A DNA stretch of 64,000 nt from Bursaphelenchus xylophilus (Eukaryota > Nematoda > Chromadorea > Rhabditida > Aphelenchoididae): positions 8,370,001 to 8,434,000 of the forward strand of contig CAJFCV020000001.1 in the NCBI GenBank assembly GCA_904066235.2. Reading direction: 5' to 3'. Positions 37,725-51,004 of this stretch are shown here, in pieces. The position numbers were made by a program, and so were the translations under genes. Below the pieces are notes generated by a model. The model was given only the letters and a program-made list of their open reading frames with translations, did not search any database and was not told the origin of the DNA. The stretch's first letter is position 1. Every line of letters starts with the position of its first letter.

Positions 37725-40497
37725 TTACTTTCCCATTTTTCTTCGGGCTGCTAGTATCTTCCGCCCTGCGGCTAGACCGCCGGCAGCGGGAGCGGGTGCA
37801 AATACGTTTCCGGCAGGTCTAAAAAGGCCATAAGCATTTACTAAATTTAACGAGCACTTACGCTGGAGGAGCAAACATATTCGCATTTCCAAGAACTGGA
37901 GGATTCGGATTTCCACCGAAGACGAACGCTAAAAAATAAAGATGTCAGAATAAAAATCAGCCCAAGAACTTACGTGCACCGGAAGCTGGGGCAGGAGCAG
38001 CACCGTTGGAACTTGATGAAGCATCTGATCCAAAAGCAAATGGAGCTGGAGCGGCAGGGGCAGGGGTGTCCCCGATTTTAGACGAAGTGGATGTACCACC
38101 AAAATTGAAACCTGATTTCAGCGAAGACGATCCAAAGTCGAAACCTATAAAACAGTTAAATATTTTTAACTCTGCCAATCAGACATATGGCCTTTCGGTT
38201 TCTCCCGTGATAACAAAGAAAAATTACACAAACATGCTTACCTGATGACGAAACGGAAGCAGTCGCGTTGCTGACAGAGGCGCCCGACAAACCCGTATTG
38301 GAAGAATCTTTGGGAACTGCTATAAAATAACGGTAAATGGGCGAATAATTTCTATTTACCTGATGTTCCATTTTGGCCCCCAAACAAAAAACTTCCTGAC
38401 GAAGGTTTCGGAAACAGCTCCGATGTTCCACCTGGATTCTGTCCGAACAAAAACGGCCCTTTGCCCGATGAAGAAGCTGCCGTGGAAACGGCAGGTGCAT
38501 TACTTGTTGAACCAAAGACAGCTAAAAAAAGTCTTAAAAAATATCCTTAACTCACATAAAGAATTGGAGGAAGAACCCGTGGAACCAAAAGCGAACGGAG
38601 AAGTGGTGCTGGTGGTGGATGTTGACGACAAACTTGGAAACTTCGGAGCGTCTTTCAACACCGAAGAAATAGAAGATGATACGGAGGGAGTTGAAGTTGT
38701 TGAGACAGTAGCTCCAAACACGGGGATCGACGGTATTGAAGACGCAACCGTAGTCGAGCCCGAAAACAATGGATTTGATGTAGTCGTCGTCAATCCACCA
38801 AACAATGGAGCCGAGGATTGAGCAGTCGTAGCTGCTGGGGTGTTCTTAGCTTCGGTAACCCCGAAAGAAATCAAGGAAGATCCCGAGCTAGTTCCATTAC
38901 CTAATCCGAAGATTTCTAAACAAAATTTTCATCATCAAAAGCAGCAACTTACTCAAACTAGACGCATCTGAACTGAACTTCGTTGGCTTAAAAGCAGGTG
39001 CAGCCGGTTTTGGAGCCATCACACTGGCAGATCCTGCAGCCCCAGGCTTAGCCGTTCCACAGCAAGGACATTCACTAGCTTCGGGTTTATTCCTTACCAT
39101 GCATGTCGGACATTCCCACTGGTTTCCTAGTTTTCCTGCAGTAGTCGGTATAGAAGTTACAACTGGTTCCGGAATTTGCTTTGAAACAGGTTCAACTTTA
39201 TCCGCGGCTTTCTTTCCATTCTTATCATATTGGCATCCCTTGCATTGCTGCAAATCAATTTCGTTCTTGTTGAGACAATTTTTGCAAGTCCACTTCTCCG
39301 GCTTTAAGACTCCGACTTCTAAAAAAAGAATAAAAAATGAGAAAAACGCAATACTTTTCCCAGCTGGCTTAGACAACATATCATTCGTAGGTTCTTCCGG
39401 CTTCTTTGGTTCGATAATTTCCAAATCATCACTCTCTGCAGAAGTGGAAGAAGATTCGGAATCAGAGGAGTTCTTTTTGAGGTCCGATTTAGATGATGAT
39501 TCTGTTGGAGACGGACTAACCGAATATCTCCTTGGAGCCCTAACCTCCGGCGGATCAAAGGAGAACACCAGTTCGTCTTCATTGCCTAAAATTTCCATAA
39601 CTTTTTTAGAAAGACTTACCATCCAGATTGTCAAGATCTGTTAGCCCAAACTTGTTTGTAGTTGGGCCGTTCGAAACCTTGGCGACTTCGGTGTGAGGTT
39701 CATCCGAACTGTCAAACTCCCTAATATCAGAGCGGGCTTCACTTTCTTGAAAGAGCGTATTAGACTCATTAGAAAAAGAAGCGTCTTTCTTCGGCATTGT
39801 TAACCTAGACCCGTTAGCAACAGTATCATTGAGCAATGACGAGTTCCATGAACTCTTATTAGCCTTGAAGGTCCGGTTCATGTTAGCCGAGATCTGTTGA
39901 ATTCTCGATGGCGTAAATGTAGACCTTCTCGGCGGAAGCGCCGCTGCACTCTTTGACGAAGAATCCATCCATCGACTATTTTCAAACAAATGAAGATTGT
40001 TCTTGGAAGAGTTCTGCAAAAAATGCATATTTAAAGCATTAAAAATTATTAAGCATTTTAAAATAAACTTACAGGATTTGAGCTATATTTGGTAAGCTCG
40101 GCAAGAATTGATTTTGTCCGCGATGGTGTCTTAATTTTGTGCCTCAAGTCAAATACCGGGGGTTTCGACGAGAAGCTGTCGGGAATCGACAACAAAGAGT
40201 CGTTGAGGGTAATATTCTTATTCGGAGCGCGATAAGAAAACGATGAAACCACTGGCGGCGCCTTAACGCAAAAATAATAAATTAAAGAAATATATCAAAA
40301 ACAAATCAATGTAATGCTCACAGATTCAAGTAACGCCACCTCGGCTCTGGCTTTTTTAGATACTGCGGGTTCCACATCTTCTTCAGTATCCTCTTGGGCG
40401 CGTCTTTTCCTCTAAAAACAAAATGAAATGTAAAACTGACAACACTTACACTCCCCGTAACAAAACTGAGCAAATTCGATGTCCAACTTCCAGGCAT
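37725..40497 (-). CDS. npp-7: nucleoporin of the NUP153 type (FG repeats and RanBP2-type zinc fingers)
   Basis: About twelve exons. The N-terminus starts MPGSWTSNLLSFVTGS (40497-40450), then a basic RKRRAQEDTEEDVEP segment and a Ser/Asn-rich region. Two RanBP2-type zinc fingers lie at about 39300-39040: WTCKNCLNKNEIDLQQCKGC and WECPTCMVRNKPEASECPCC. Downstream are scattered FG or FGX repeats (FGLGN, APLFGGL, AFGSTGS, FLFGGQNG, FNFGG, AFGSD). The C-terminus is basic (GRKILAARRKMGK). Two zinc fingers, FG repeats and a short basic tail match NUP153, a nuclear-basket nucleoporin; the C. elegans ortholog is npp-7. It acts in import/export and basket assembly. Vertebrate NUP153 has four zinc fingers, so this is a reduced array. 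Confidence 0.85.
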
Positions 40498-41321
40498 TTC
40501 AATATTTTAGATAGTCGAGATAGAAATTGATAGCTGATAAAATATCCTCACAGCGTTATTATATGCGGTCAACTTCTTCGTCACCGGCAAAACGAGAAAA
40601 AGCGCACTTTTTCTTTTTTCGAAATTCTTGTTCTTATTGACGCATCAGGGTTACCGTTGTGGGAGCACACAGAGTTCGCGGTTGAACGAAATGACAAAAA
40701 ACGAAGTGTCATTATTGACTGCTAAATTAATTCTGGATGAATTATTTTACTTTTTATGAGGAATCGAAAGTAAAATAATCAATGGCGACGGATGTTTTTA
40801 GCATTAGGGGTTGCAATGTTCATGCTTGGGTAATTTGATGAACGCCGTTATGCTTGCGAAGAATCGAGGAACTTGTTTGGTTGGAAAAGATCAGGTTACA
40901 AACTTCTGAAAGGCTGGGAAGTGTCTACGCATAAAATACCCTGTTGTCTCAATTAAGGGTGGGTTCGACCTGTCCGTCGTGAATCCCAAGTATTTTTACT
41001 TTTATAAATGTTTTCTTTGACTTTTTGCATGGGTCACTCGGCCATTTGAATGGACGGAAGAGAAGAAGAAAGCGGCGAAAGGGAGACTCGTGAGGGCGAG
41101 CAAGCCTCGACCAGCTGGGCAACATTTATTGAATGGCGCCAGTTGTGAAATCTCTTCCGCCGATTGGGCCCGGAATATACCCAGAAGAGTTGCGCGGGGT
41201 TTATCTTTCAATTCAATCTGCCAGTTTTGTTCCGAGTCCAGCACTTCTGATATTTTCAGGGTTTTTGCGTTGAAGTGCCAAAGAACGAAATGAATTTATA
41301 CTTGGTTAAGTGATTCATACT
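40498..41321. promoter_or_regulatory. divergent upstream region of npp-7 and unc-40
   Basis: 824 bp between divergent starts. No exon or repeat is recognised. Several short frames exist (for example 41090-41293) but none resembles a protein family. Confidence 0.4.
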
Positions 41322-44300
41322 ATGAGATCCGTTTTTCTCCTGGCATTATTCTCAATCTTCCGGTGTTGTAGCTCAGGTAAGTGTAAATATACGTGCAAGG
41401 TTTGAATTGTCTTGTAGATCCTTTCGTTGACTTCAAGTTCGTGGGACAACCTTTGGATCAAGTCATTGGTCCTACTAAAAGTTTAAAACTGCAATGTACA
41501 TATAATGTAAACAATAATACGAAAACGGTTGTTAAGTGGTATAAGGACGGTGTGCTATTATCAAAAGATTCCCAAGTGTATGTTTTTAGGTAGATGAAAC
41601 GTTTTTTCGTATTTTGCGAATAAGTTTTACAAGTTTCAGTGAAAACCTATTGATTGAAAAGCCAGTACAATCTGATGAAGGGTATTATCAATGTCAAGTG
41701 AAGGTCTATGAAAAGGAGAAGGTGAAATGGGTCTTTCTCTCGAGGAAGGCGATGGTCCAATTCTCTCGGATACGACATTTTGTCCATCAACCGAAGAGCC
41801 AAAAGGTCTTTTTGAATCAATCTGTTTCCTTCAAATGCTCTGTGGTACGTTCGAACTGTCATTATATGATTCGTTTAGGTCGCTATCGGAAATCGGGATG
41901 AAATAAATGTAGAATGGTTCCATAACAACCATAGAGTCATTCCCGGTTTGGGTAAGTATTTTTATGCTTGTCATATTTATCAACTTTTTTAGGCGGTGTC
42001 GTAATTTTGCCGGAAAGTAATACTCTCGAGTTGTCCCATGTGAACAAAAACTCGTCTGGTACTTATAAATGTATTGCTCGACTTAATGGACACTCACTAA
42101 CCAGTCAAACTGCTATTTTGGATGTAATAGAAGGTAGGATTTACATGGTGATGTTGGACTTTTTAGGAATCGTCCCTCTTTCACCAGTGCTCTCATTAAA
42201 GCCTTCGGACAAGGATGTTTTTGTTGATGGCTCTGTCCTCTTGGAATGTATGGCTAATGGGTCTCCTCAGCCAAAGATCTCCTGGTTCCGAGGATCCGAG
42301 CCTTTAAAAGTGGATAACCATAGACTTCGATATGTAGGGGCTGATCGGTCGAATGTTCTCATCAACAAAGTCAAGTATTCTGATGCTGGGAATTACTTGT
42401 GTGTTGCCGAGAATGGAAATGGAAAGGCAGAGAGTGCAGCCACTATCCAAGTGGTCTCTCACCCCAAGATCTTAAAAAGACCGGTCAATGTTGTCAAGAC
42501 TGAGACTGAGGATATAGACGTAGGTTGAAGCTTCGGGGAATTAAGCTTTATTGTAGTTTGAATGTACCGCTGCCGGCTTTCCTACACCGAAGATAACATG
42601 GTTCAAAAGTGGAGAAATCATTGTTCCAAGTGAATATTTTGTTATCGAACCTGGTCGACTGAGAATATCTGGCCTTATAAGGGACGATGAAGGTGTCTAT
42701 CAATGTTTTGCGGACAATGAGTATGGAAGTGATCAATCTTCAGCACAGTTAATTGTAAAGCAAGCAGGTTTGTTAATTCGATCTTCAAATATTTCGGATT
42801 TAGAGTTTTTATCGCAATTCAATTCGCAAAGAGATAATAATACAGAAAAGGATGACTGTAAGCTATTATTATACAGGCGTGCGAAATTCTAATTATGCTG
42901 TGTCTTTGCGATAAAAGTTCTTTTTGTGTTTCCAACAACAATATTACAAGTTCATGTTTGTTTTTAACACTACAAAAGAGTACAAGAGTGAAGTTCTGAA
43001 AGTGCACTGTGTTCTTTTAGCTCTAACGCAAGCTCTAATATCCGGAGAGAACACCGGACCACGATCTCCAACAAATATTCAAGTACAGAGTGTTGGTGGA
43101 AGGTCGATCAGATTAAGATGGTCATCTCCCATTGGGGTCTCGTTCCCGGATGAAGTCGAATACGTAGTCTTCTACCGAAAACTGTCAGAGGTCGAGTAGG
43201 TTTTGCTTTCATTTTTATTTACGTTTCCAGGGACCAAACTTACAATACAACCTCACCATCTGCCACATTGTTGTCCTTGGATCCGGACACTGAGTATAAA
43301 ATCCAAGTTTCTGCCGTTGAGAACCATGTAATTGGTAAAAAATCGGAAGAAATTTCTGTAAAGACGAAGAAAGAAGGTAGTGTTAACATTTCAAGGTGTT
43401 ATTTCTTTGCAGAAATTGTCGTTGGCCCAGTCAGAAATTTAAAGAGCAAGGTCTTAAGTTCGGACTCGGCCCAGGTGACTTGGGACCCTCCAAGTGACGC
43501 GCCGCTGAACGTAAAATACAAATTGTTTTACAAGAGAACTGATGTTGCTACGGAATTGGAAACTCAAACAGTTGTGGTTAAACCCGCATATACGTTGCAT
43601 GGGCTCGATAAGAATGCGGATTATGGTGTGAGAGTTGAGAGTGTTGGGCCTGACAATCAGGGAAAAAGTTCGGAGCTTCTGACTTTCAGAACTTTATCTG
43701 ATATTCCTGATGGCCCTCCATTAAATGTAAAGGCCGAATCTCAAGGACCAGCTTCCATTATTGTTCGATGGAGTCCACCATTGGAAAGTCAAAGGAACGG
43801 TGTCATCACCGGATATAAAATACGATATAAGACCAAGGGTACCAAGGCGGTTAACTTGAATGTGAATGGAAACGTGAATGAGTTCAAGATTGAAGGTCTA
43901 GAGCCTGGAACTACGTATCAAGTTAGGGTGGCTGCACAAACTCAGGTTTGTTTTTATTTAATAGAAATATCCGAATTCTTGTAGAATGGAACTGGTGTGT
44001 ACTCCGAGTGGGTGTCGTCATTAACCCTCGAAAACGATGAGGTCGAAACAATTCCTGGTGCACCAGCTGAGCTATTGTGTTATGCGACAGCAAACTCCAT
44101 ACATTTGACATGGAGTCCTCCTCAAGGAAATGGAGTTGTTATCAGAGGATATGTGGTAGGTTTTAAAGCTATGCATGGCAATGTTTTTAGATTGGTTGGG
44201 GACTTTTTATACCCGACGTTGAGAAAGTAACGGTAGATGGTTCAATTCATCAGTACACGATCACTAATGTAACAGCTGGTCGAGATTATGTGATCTCAGT

Positions 44301-47300
44301 CAGAGCCACGAACAGTGCCGGAACGGGTTTTCCGATATACGAAACCGCCAGGTACGTTTAGATTGATCAGGCCACTTATGAATATTTTGTAGTACATTGG
44401 AGCGATCTGAACAGCCACCTAAGGGGACCGCGGAAAACTCATTAAGATCATCTGTGGAATTGGCCACTCCGGTCGGGGTCCAGGCGGAGGCTCTTTCTGA
44501 TGGGGCCGTAAGAGTATCTTGGACCGATACTACTAACGCTTTCAACCAAGTGTTTGTTGTCAGATACTCTAGTAATGAAGATCCCTCGCAATTTTATTAT
44601 AAGGATTCGACTGATACGGAAACAATCATTGAAAATCTACAACCAAATACTCAGTACGAGTTTTCTGTAAGCCGAAAGGGATCTTCTCAATGGAGCATGA
44701 GTACCCTCTGCAAAACAGGATCGTCTGCGCCATCCTCTGCCCCCAGGGATTTAACTGTCGTTCCAAACTCACCCACTGCCCGACATGATCCAAACACCGT
44801 ATCTTTGAATTGGCAACCGCCAAAGTACGCCAATGGAGAGATCGAAGGTAAAGCTTTTTTTTGCGTTCGTATTATGAATTTAATTACTTAACAAAATATA
44901 ATAAATTATTGCTTTCAGAGTACATCGTGTTATACTCGGACCGTTTAGACGTTCCTGACCGTGATTGGATTGTTGACACTGTAAAAGGTGATCGACTTTC
45001 AATGCAAATCAGCAGTCTGTCACCTAACACGGCTTATCACTTCAAAATCCAAGCCCGAAATATCAAGGGATACGGTCCATTATCTCCAGTTGTCACATAT
45101 ACCCCCGGAAAAGTTGGCTACAACACGCCCGTCGGAGTCAATCATGTAAACATGCAGAGCAGAAACGGAGCTGTATTCAACGAGTTTGAAAGATACCTTC
45201 CGTTTATTATACTGGGAAGTGTCTGCGTTCTGTTTACAATCCTGGTTGTCCTATGTATATTCTTCTGTACCACCAAATGCAAAGGAGAGAAGAAGGACGA
45301 CTCTAGGATTGGATATGTGACAAGCTCGAGGACTCCCACTAACAGGAAGACATCGCGAAATACTCCGCAGAAAGATTGTTGGATTACCCATCCATCCAAC
45401 CGAGTCGAACTGTTCGATGTACCCAATTCGTCAGTCAACGAATTGAAGAGGCTTACCAATCACTCAGAGTCTCCGATTCCGCATTATCAGCATCTTCAAG
45501 GTTGGTTTTCGTTTCTTTTTTTTTTGAGAATATTACGCATTCCTTTCCCTTCTGTCACAATTTTTCTTTTGTCCTTCTGTTTTGCCATCCTTAATATGAT
45601 TCTAAGCTCGTTCTCGTGAGGGATCCAATTTCTCATTTATTGCTCGTCATCCCGATCGTGTCCCCACGGTTTCATTCGCTTTGGACTCCCGGCAAAATTT
45701 GCGGAAGTCACTGCCTCCTTCTCTTAATATTTCTACAAGGGCTTCTCAACGAGGCATTCTACGAAACACTATTGTCACCCCTGAAAACCTCCGGTGCAAA
45801 TCGTCGATGAGTACCGATTCGGCCATTATGACCCAGTCTTCCCATGAAGCATGCTCTGCTTGCAGCTGGGATAATAGCAACACAACATACGTCAAGGATG
45901 CCCGGAGGGTTTCAGCTCAATATGCTGTTTTAAGAGGGGTTGACAGATTGTCGTCGTCTAGAAATACACCAACTGAATTGCAAGGCGAGGGCGATTGTAA
46001 GTGGGCAAAAAGAATGCAATGGAGAGATTCTGTGTCAAGGAAGCTGAATGTACAACACAGTCCTAAGTCCTTAAAAGAGAGTTTTTTACAACTCGAAGGA
46101 TGGCCCGGACATTTCGAAAAAACGACCGACCCAGAATCTTTTGGTATTTTGCATAGTTGTTGTACTATGATAGCTGAACGTCAGCACGAATTTTTAGTTT
46201 CAGAAATTACCGTATACGGGGGTTACGGTAGGTACAATTTTTAGAAAGATTGGGTTCGTATGTAAAAACCACGAAGAGTAAAGGGGCGAAACTTTGCTAG
46301 TTTACGTTTTCGACCCTGGGGAACATTTTCATAATTGACAACTTTGCCGTAGGATGTTGCCTTCGACTACTTTGAAAAATACCAAGGTACCATATTGAAT
46401 GTAACTTTTTTGCAGAGAACTTGTCTCAACTTTTGAAACTTCTTAAAAACACTTTGACATGTATGTAACAACATATCAAAAATGCGCGAAAATAAAAGGG
46501 GGGGTTTTGGAGTTACGGTACTTAGAATGTTGCCGGTACGGTATATCAAAAAATAATTTTTTTCAAAATCGGTGTAGAAGACCCGCAAAAATTTCCAAAA
46601 CACGTTTTCGACCATGGCGAACATTTTTGTAATTGACACTTTTTTTGTAGGATGTAGCCTTCGCCTACTTCGAAAATGACCCAGATACCATGTGTAATGT
46701 AACTCTTCGGCATTCTACTTGTCTCAACTTTTGAAACCTCTCAAAAATACGTTGACATGTATGGAACAACATATCAAAAATTTAGAAAAATAAAAGGGGG
46801 GGTTTTGGAGTTATGGCACTTTTAACGTTGCCCGCATGGTATATCAAAATTTTATTTTTTCTAAAATTGGAGTAGGACAACCGCAAACCTTGCCAATATA
46901 CGTTTTCAACCATGGGGAACATTTTTGTAATTGACAGTTTTGTTCTAGGATGCAGCCTTCGACCGGTTTGAGAAATGTCAAGATACCATGTTCAATATAA
47001 CTTTCCGGCATTCAACTTGTCTCAACTTTTGAAACCTTTCAAAAACACCTTGACATATGTGTAACAACATATCAAAAATTTAGGAAAATAAAAGGGGGGG
47101 TTTTGGAGTTATGGCACTTTGTATGTTGGACATACAGTACACCTCGATTTATTCTCGGCTTAACTTTACGTAGATTATTTTAAAAACAAAATGTAATGTT
47201 TTATCTATGTTGTACGACCCTCACAAACTATTTTCACAAAAAAATTCAAAAAAACTAGACCTAAGCATACTGTAACATATCGTGCGCAGATAATTGGTTA

Positions 47301-49603
47301 CTGTAACAGCAAGATCAGTGATTTCTTAATTTTTTTGTAACAATTGCCACGGTTTAGAGACGTGTGTGCCATACGACGGTGGAATCTATCAAAATCGGAT
47401 GTCAGCATCACAGAAAAAGTTCGGTGTACTGTATGTCCAACGTTCAAAGTGCCATAACTCCAAAACCCCCCCTTTTATTTTCCTAAATTTTTGATATGTT
47501 GTTACACATATGTCAAGGTGTTTTTGAAAGGTTTCAAAAGTTGAGACAAGTTGAATGCCGGAAAGTTATATTGAACATGGTATCTTGACATTTCTCAAAC
47601 CGGTCGAAGACTGCATCCGAGAACAAAACTGTCAATTACAAAAATGTTCCCCATGGTCGAAAACGTATATTGGCAAGGTTTGCGGTTGTCCTACTCCAAT
47701 TTTAGAAAAAATGAAATTTTGATATACCGTACCGGCAACATTCAAAGTACCGTAACTCCAAAACCCCCCCTTTTATTTTTCTAAATTTTTGATATGTTGT
47801 TCCGTACATGTCAACGTATTTTTCTGAGGTTTCAAAAGTTGAGACAAGTAGAATGCCGAAGAGTTACATTACACATGGTATCTGGGTCATTTTCGAAGTA
47901 GGCGAAGGCTACATCCTACAAAAAAAGTGTCAATTACAAAAATGTTCGCCATGGTCGAAAACGTGTTTTGGAAATTTTTGCGGGTCTTCTACACCGATTT
48001 TGAAAAAAATTATTTTTTGATATACCGTACCGGCAACGTTCTAAGTACCGTAACTCCAAAACCCCCCCCTTTTATTTTCGCGCATTTTTGATATGTTGTT
48101 ACATACATGTCAAAGTGTTTTTAAGAAGTTTCAAAAGTTGAGACAAGTTCTCTGCAAAAAAGTTACATTCAATATGGTACCTTGGTATTTTTCAAAGTAG
48201 TCGAAGGCAACATCCTACGGCAAAGTTGTCAATTATGAAAATGTTCCCCAGGGTCGAAAACGTAAACTAGCAAAGTTTCGCCCCTTTACTCTTCGTGGTT
48301 TTTACATACGAACCCAATCTTTCTAAAAATTGTACCTACCGTAACCCCCGTATACGGTAATTTCTGAAACTAAAAATTTGTGCTGACGTTCAGCTATCAT
48401 AGTACAACAACTATGCAAAATATCAAAAGATTCTGAGTCGGTCGTTTTTTCGAAATGTCCGGGCCTTGTTATGAGAAGCTTCAATCTGTAAAAAACTCTC
48501 TTTTAAATTCTCTTTGTCTAAAAGTCCTCTGTCCGCCCATTTTATTTATGTTATTCATATTATAATCTTATCGTTACCGCTAACATTTTTTATGTATTTT
48601 TTGAGGTGATCTTTGAGATTGTTTAACTTTTAATTTATGCATATTCCGTTTTTAGCGAACGGAACGGTTCCTCGAAGCTACCACCAATCGTCGGTCAGTT
48701 TGGAAAGTCGCCAACGAACCCCACAGATATTATACACGGGATCTAATCGACAGGTAGTTTCAGTGATTAAATAAATATTTTTTTAGCAAATAACTCGGAT
48801 TGAAGTGGGATCCGACAAAGGTTCGTCGTTTGGAGGGTCAAATACCGGCTTACAAGGCAATGATACCCCTCCAACGGCGTCAGATGGAATGTACCAGACT
48901 GTCAGAACCAACTCGAATCCACTTAGATCCTTCGTGAACAGCGTGAATCCTGTTCCTCCTCCATTAAACTTGTACACATCTCCTGGCCTTTCTCACGAAC
49001 CTCGGTTGGCCAGTGTTCGGCCAGTTGTAGTGGCCTCCTCGACAAATTTGAATCGGCCAAGTAGGTTTGTTCACATAATTCAGGCATTTAGGACACGTTT
49101 TCCCCGATCTCCGAGAGTTTTTGCGACTTTCTCTACTTGTCTTTACTCAAATTCGACTTTATCCAGTTTGGGCGAAAAACTCAAATCTTTTGTAAAAAGT
49201 TTGCCTTAACTCGATAAAGCCCTCAGATTCTGATCTGTAACTTGTTTTTTTCATTTTCAGTGAATAAGATTAGCAATACGGTACTCCCCATCGGCCGAGC
49301 ACAAGCACAACCTCGAGTAAATCTGTCTAATTATTCGCCAAATTATTCTCTACACGGGTCAAGAGAAGATTGCACTAGCGCTCAAGACGAGGATCTGGTT
49401 CAGATTAAAGCTCGGACCAATCAAATGTCATCGGTAAGTTTACTTTTGTTATTCAGTAGTTTATTGCATGTCATTTAAAGTCGTATTAACTCAGTTTTCG
49501 TTTGTTTCAGCCCCAGTCGGCAACACAGGAAGACGTGAACTCGTCTCAGATCGAGAATATCATCACTCAGTTACAAAGTATGCAACACGATTTCGACAGC
49601 TAA
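41322..49603 (+). CDS. unc-40: netrin receptor UNC-40/DCC/neogenin
   Basis: Nineteen exons can be traced, with canonical sites. A signal peptide ([16 protein letters not shown]) is followed by four Ig domains (exons 2-7, 41418-42767; for example VKWYKDG...[27 protein letters not shown]...[27 protein letters not shown]...[14 protein letters not shown]). Six fibronectin III domains follow (exons 8-14, from 43021; [64 protein letters not shown]). The transmembrane helix is near 45195-45270 ([20 protein letters not shown]). The cytoplasmic tail (to 49603) ends [18 protein letters not shown], the position of the DCC P3 motif. Four Ig plus six FN3 is the diagnostic DCC architecture. It is a receptor for netrin/UNC-6 in axon and cell guidance. 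Intron 45997-48655 carries a large palindrome, within the tail-coding part. Confidence 0.95.
46071..48507. repeat. 2.4-kb palindrome with tandem-repeat arms in an unc-40 intron
   Basis: Left arm 46071-47143 and right arm 47423-48507 are near-perfect inverted copies of about 1.08 kb, separated by a 279-bp loop. Each arm holds three tandem units of about 299 bp. This shows as ACATATCAAAAAT recurring near 46467, 46765 and 47065, each followed by ATAAAAGGGGGGG. Arm ends read TTAAAAGAGAGTTTTTTACA and its complement. No transposase-like frame or clear target duplication is visible. The insertion is intronic, so the coding sequence is unaffected. Confidence 0.9.
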
Positions 49604-51004
49604 TACCACACCTTCATCCAGTATATAAATTTATAATGACTGATATATCTACATGACTTAAGACCGATCTCAAATCACTTGCCAACTTTATTATTAATAA
49701 ATATTGACGTTTTATATGAAGTTTGAGGCCTCTTCGGTTATGACCAGTTCTACCTCGTTTACTGTAGGCACACGTGCTGTCTTAAACTTTTTCCACGCGT
49801 TATTTCATAACTCTTTTTTTTTTGGCCGTTCCGTCCTGGCCCTATCTCGAAGGACCGGACGAAGAAAGAGATTGTGCGTCCCTCTCTCCGAGAGCCGCCT
49901 CGCTTTCCTCTCGCTTGGAAGGCCCCGTATTCCAGTTCTATCGACATATCTGGGCCTGGCCTATGTCCCGTCTTATTCCAAATTGTTCGCCCTAATATTT
50001 CCCGTTGTTTAACGCATTTATCCGCGATGCAGACCCCTGGCTTGAATGTGAGATTACACATACCATTGTGTATTCCAGGAGGCAAAGTCTCGTGTTCCGT
50101 TATTATCCAAAGCTTCCTCCTGACCTCGGGTTTCCCAAAAATATGCTTTTGGTTTCGAAACGATTAAAAAAATTGTTGTCGGAGTTATCAGTGCTGGTCG
50201 CGTCTTATCAGCCGACCCTAGCTGAGTCTCGTTTCATCCCATTTTCTCGACGTTTCCATTCGATTTGTGGTTTTAACGATTAATTTAACTATTTCATCTT
50301 GATTTGTCAAATAATGTTCAGCGTTATAGTACACGCGTTTTGTATAAATTTCCTGGTAAATCAATATTAATTATTATCTGTTTCAGTTTTTCTCTTCGAG
50401 GACTCCATTAATTTTCTTGTTTCGTCCATTGCACTGGGGGATCAGGTGCGTATGGACATTTCATTCAACCAGCCCCAGAAAGTTCAATCACAATTCCGTC
50501 AGAAGAATCTTCTGAAGGCTTTTCAATAACCCAGTTTGTAAGTCACTGGCAGTTTTTGTGTATAATATGCAGTATATCTGGCAACTGCGTCCGGTTGCTT
50601 AAAAATTATTATGCTTGATTTCAGCTTCTCGCGCTCCTTCTGGTTGTCGTGGAGTCAGTTCCAAGACCCAGAAGTCCGCAAGTAAACTTGGACAAGAACG
50701 CCGAACCACCTTGGGACCCTGATCCAAAAGTTGGTTGGTCTTCTTCGGACTTCTGAACGCCTCGGTTTCCTCATCTCTCAAGATTTCCGCCCGTCTTACA
50801 ACAAACCCGCCCGTTCGCGTACTCCATTCCGGATACACCGTCAGTTCTCTACAGAAACCGTGTGAGTGGGGCACTCAGTGCCGTCTGATCACTTGCATTC
50901 GTCGCTTGGGAAGGCCTCCCTAATAGGCCAGCTTGTTCGGTAAGTCTAGAAATGAATAGAAACTGGGTCTGACATAATTGTCGAATAATTGTTTTTTTAT
51001 AGGC
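49604..51004. other. unc-40 3' flank and leader region of the ODC-like gene
   Basis: AATAAA at 49696-49701 is about 93 nt past the unc-40 stop. Beyond that no coding exon is convincing. TATTTTT-type acceptors near 50387 (TTTCAG) and 50624 (TTTCAG), each followed by sequence with a downstream GT, could be untranslated leader exons of the ODC-like gene, but this cannot be proved by eye. Confidence 0.35.
49696..49701 (+). terminator. unc-40: poly(A) signal of unc-40
   Basis: AATAAA about 93 nt after the stop codon. Confidence 0.45.

Noticed and set aside
39099..39644. 181-codon plus-strand frame
   Set aside because: Exact antisense shadow of the npp-7 zinc-finger and acidic exons.
47808..48020. 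70-codon frame within the unc-40 palindrome
   Set aside because: Part of the tandem repeat unit, without motif or conservation signal visible; treated as repeat.
50978..51004. Upstream N-terminal extension of the ODC-like protein
   Set aside because: The frame is open but contains a TTTTTTTATAG acceptor just before the ATG at 51005, so the upstream codons are probably removed.
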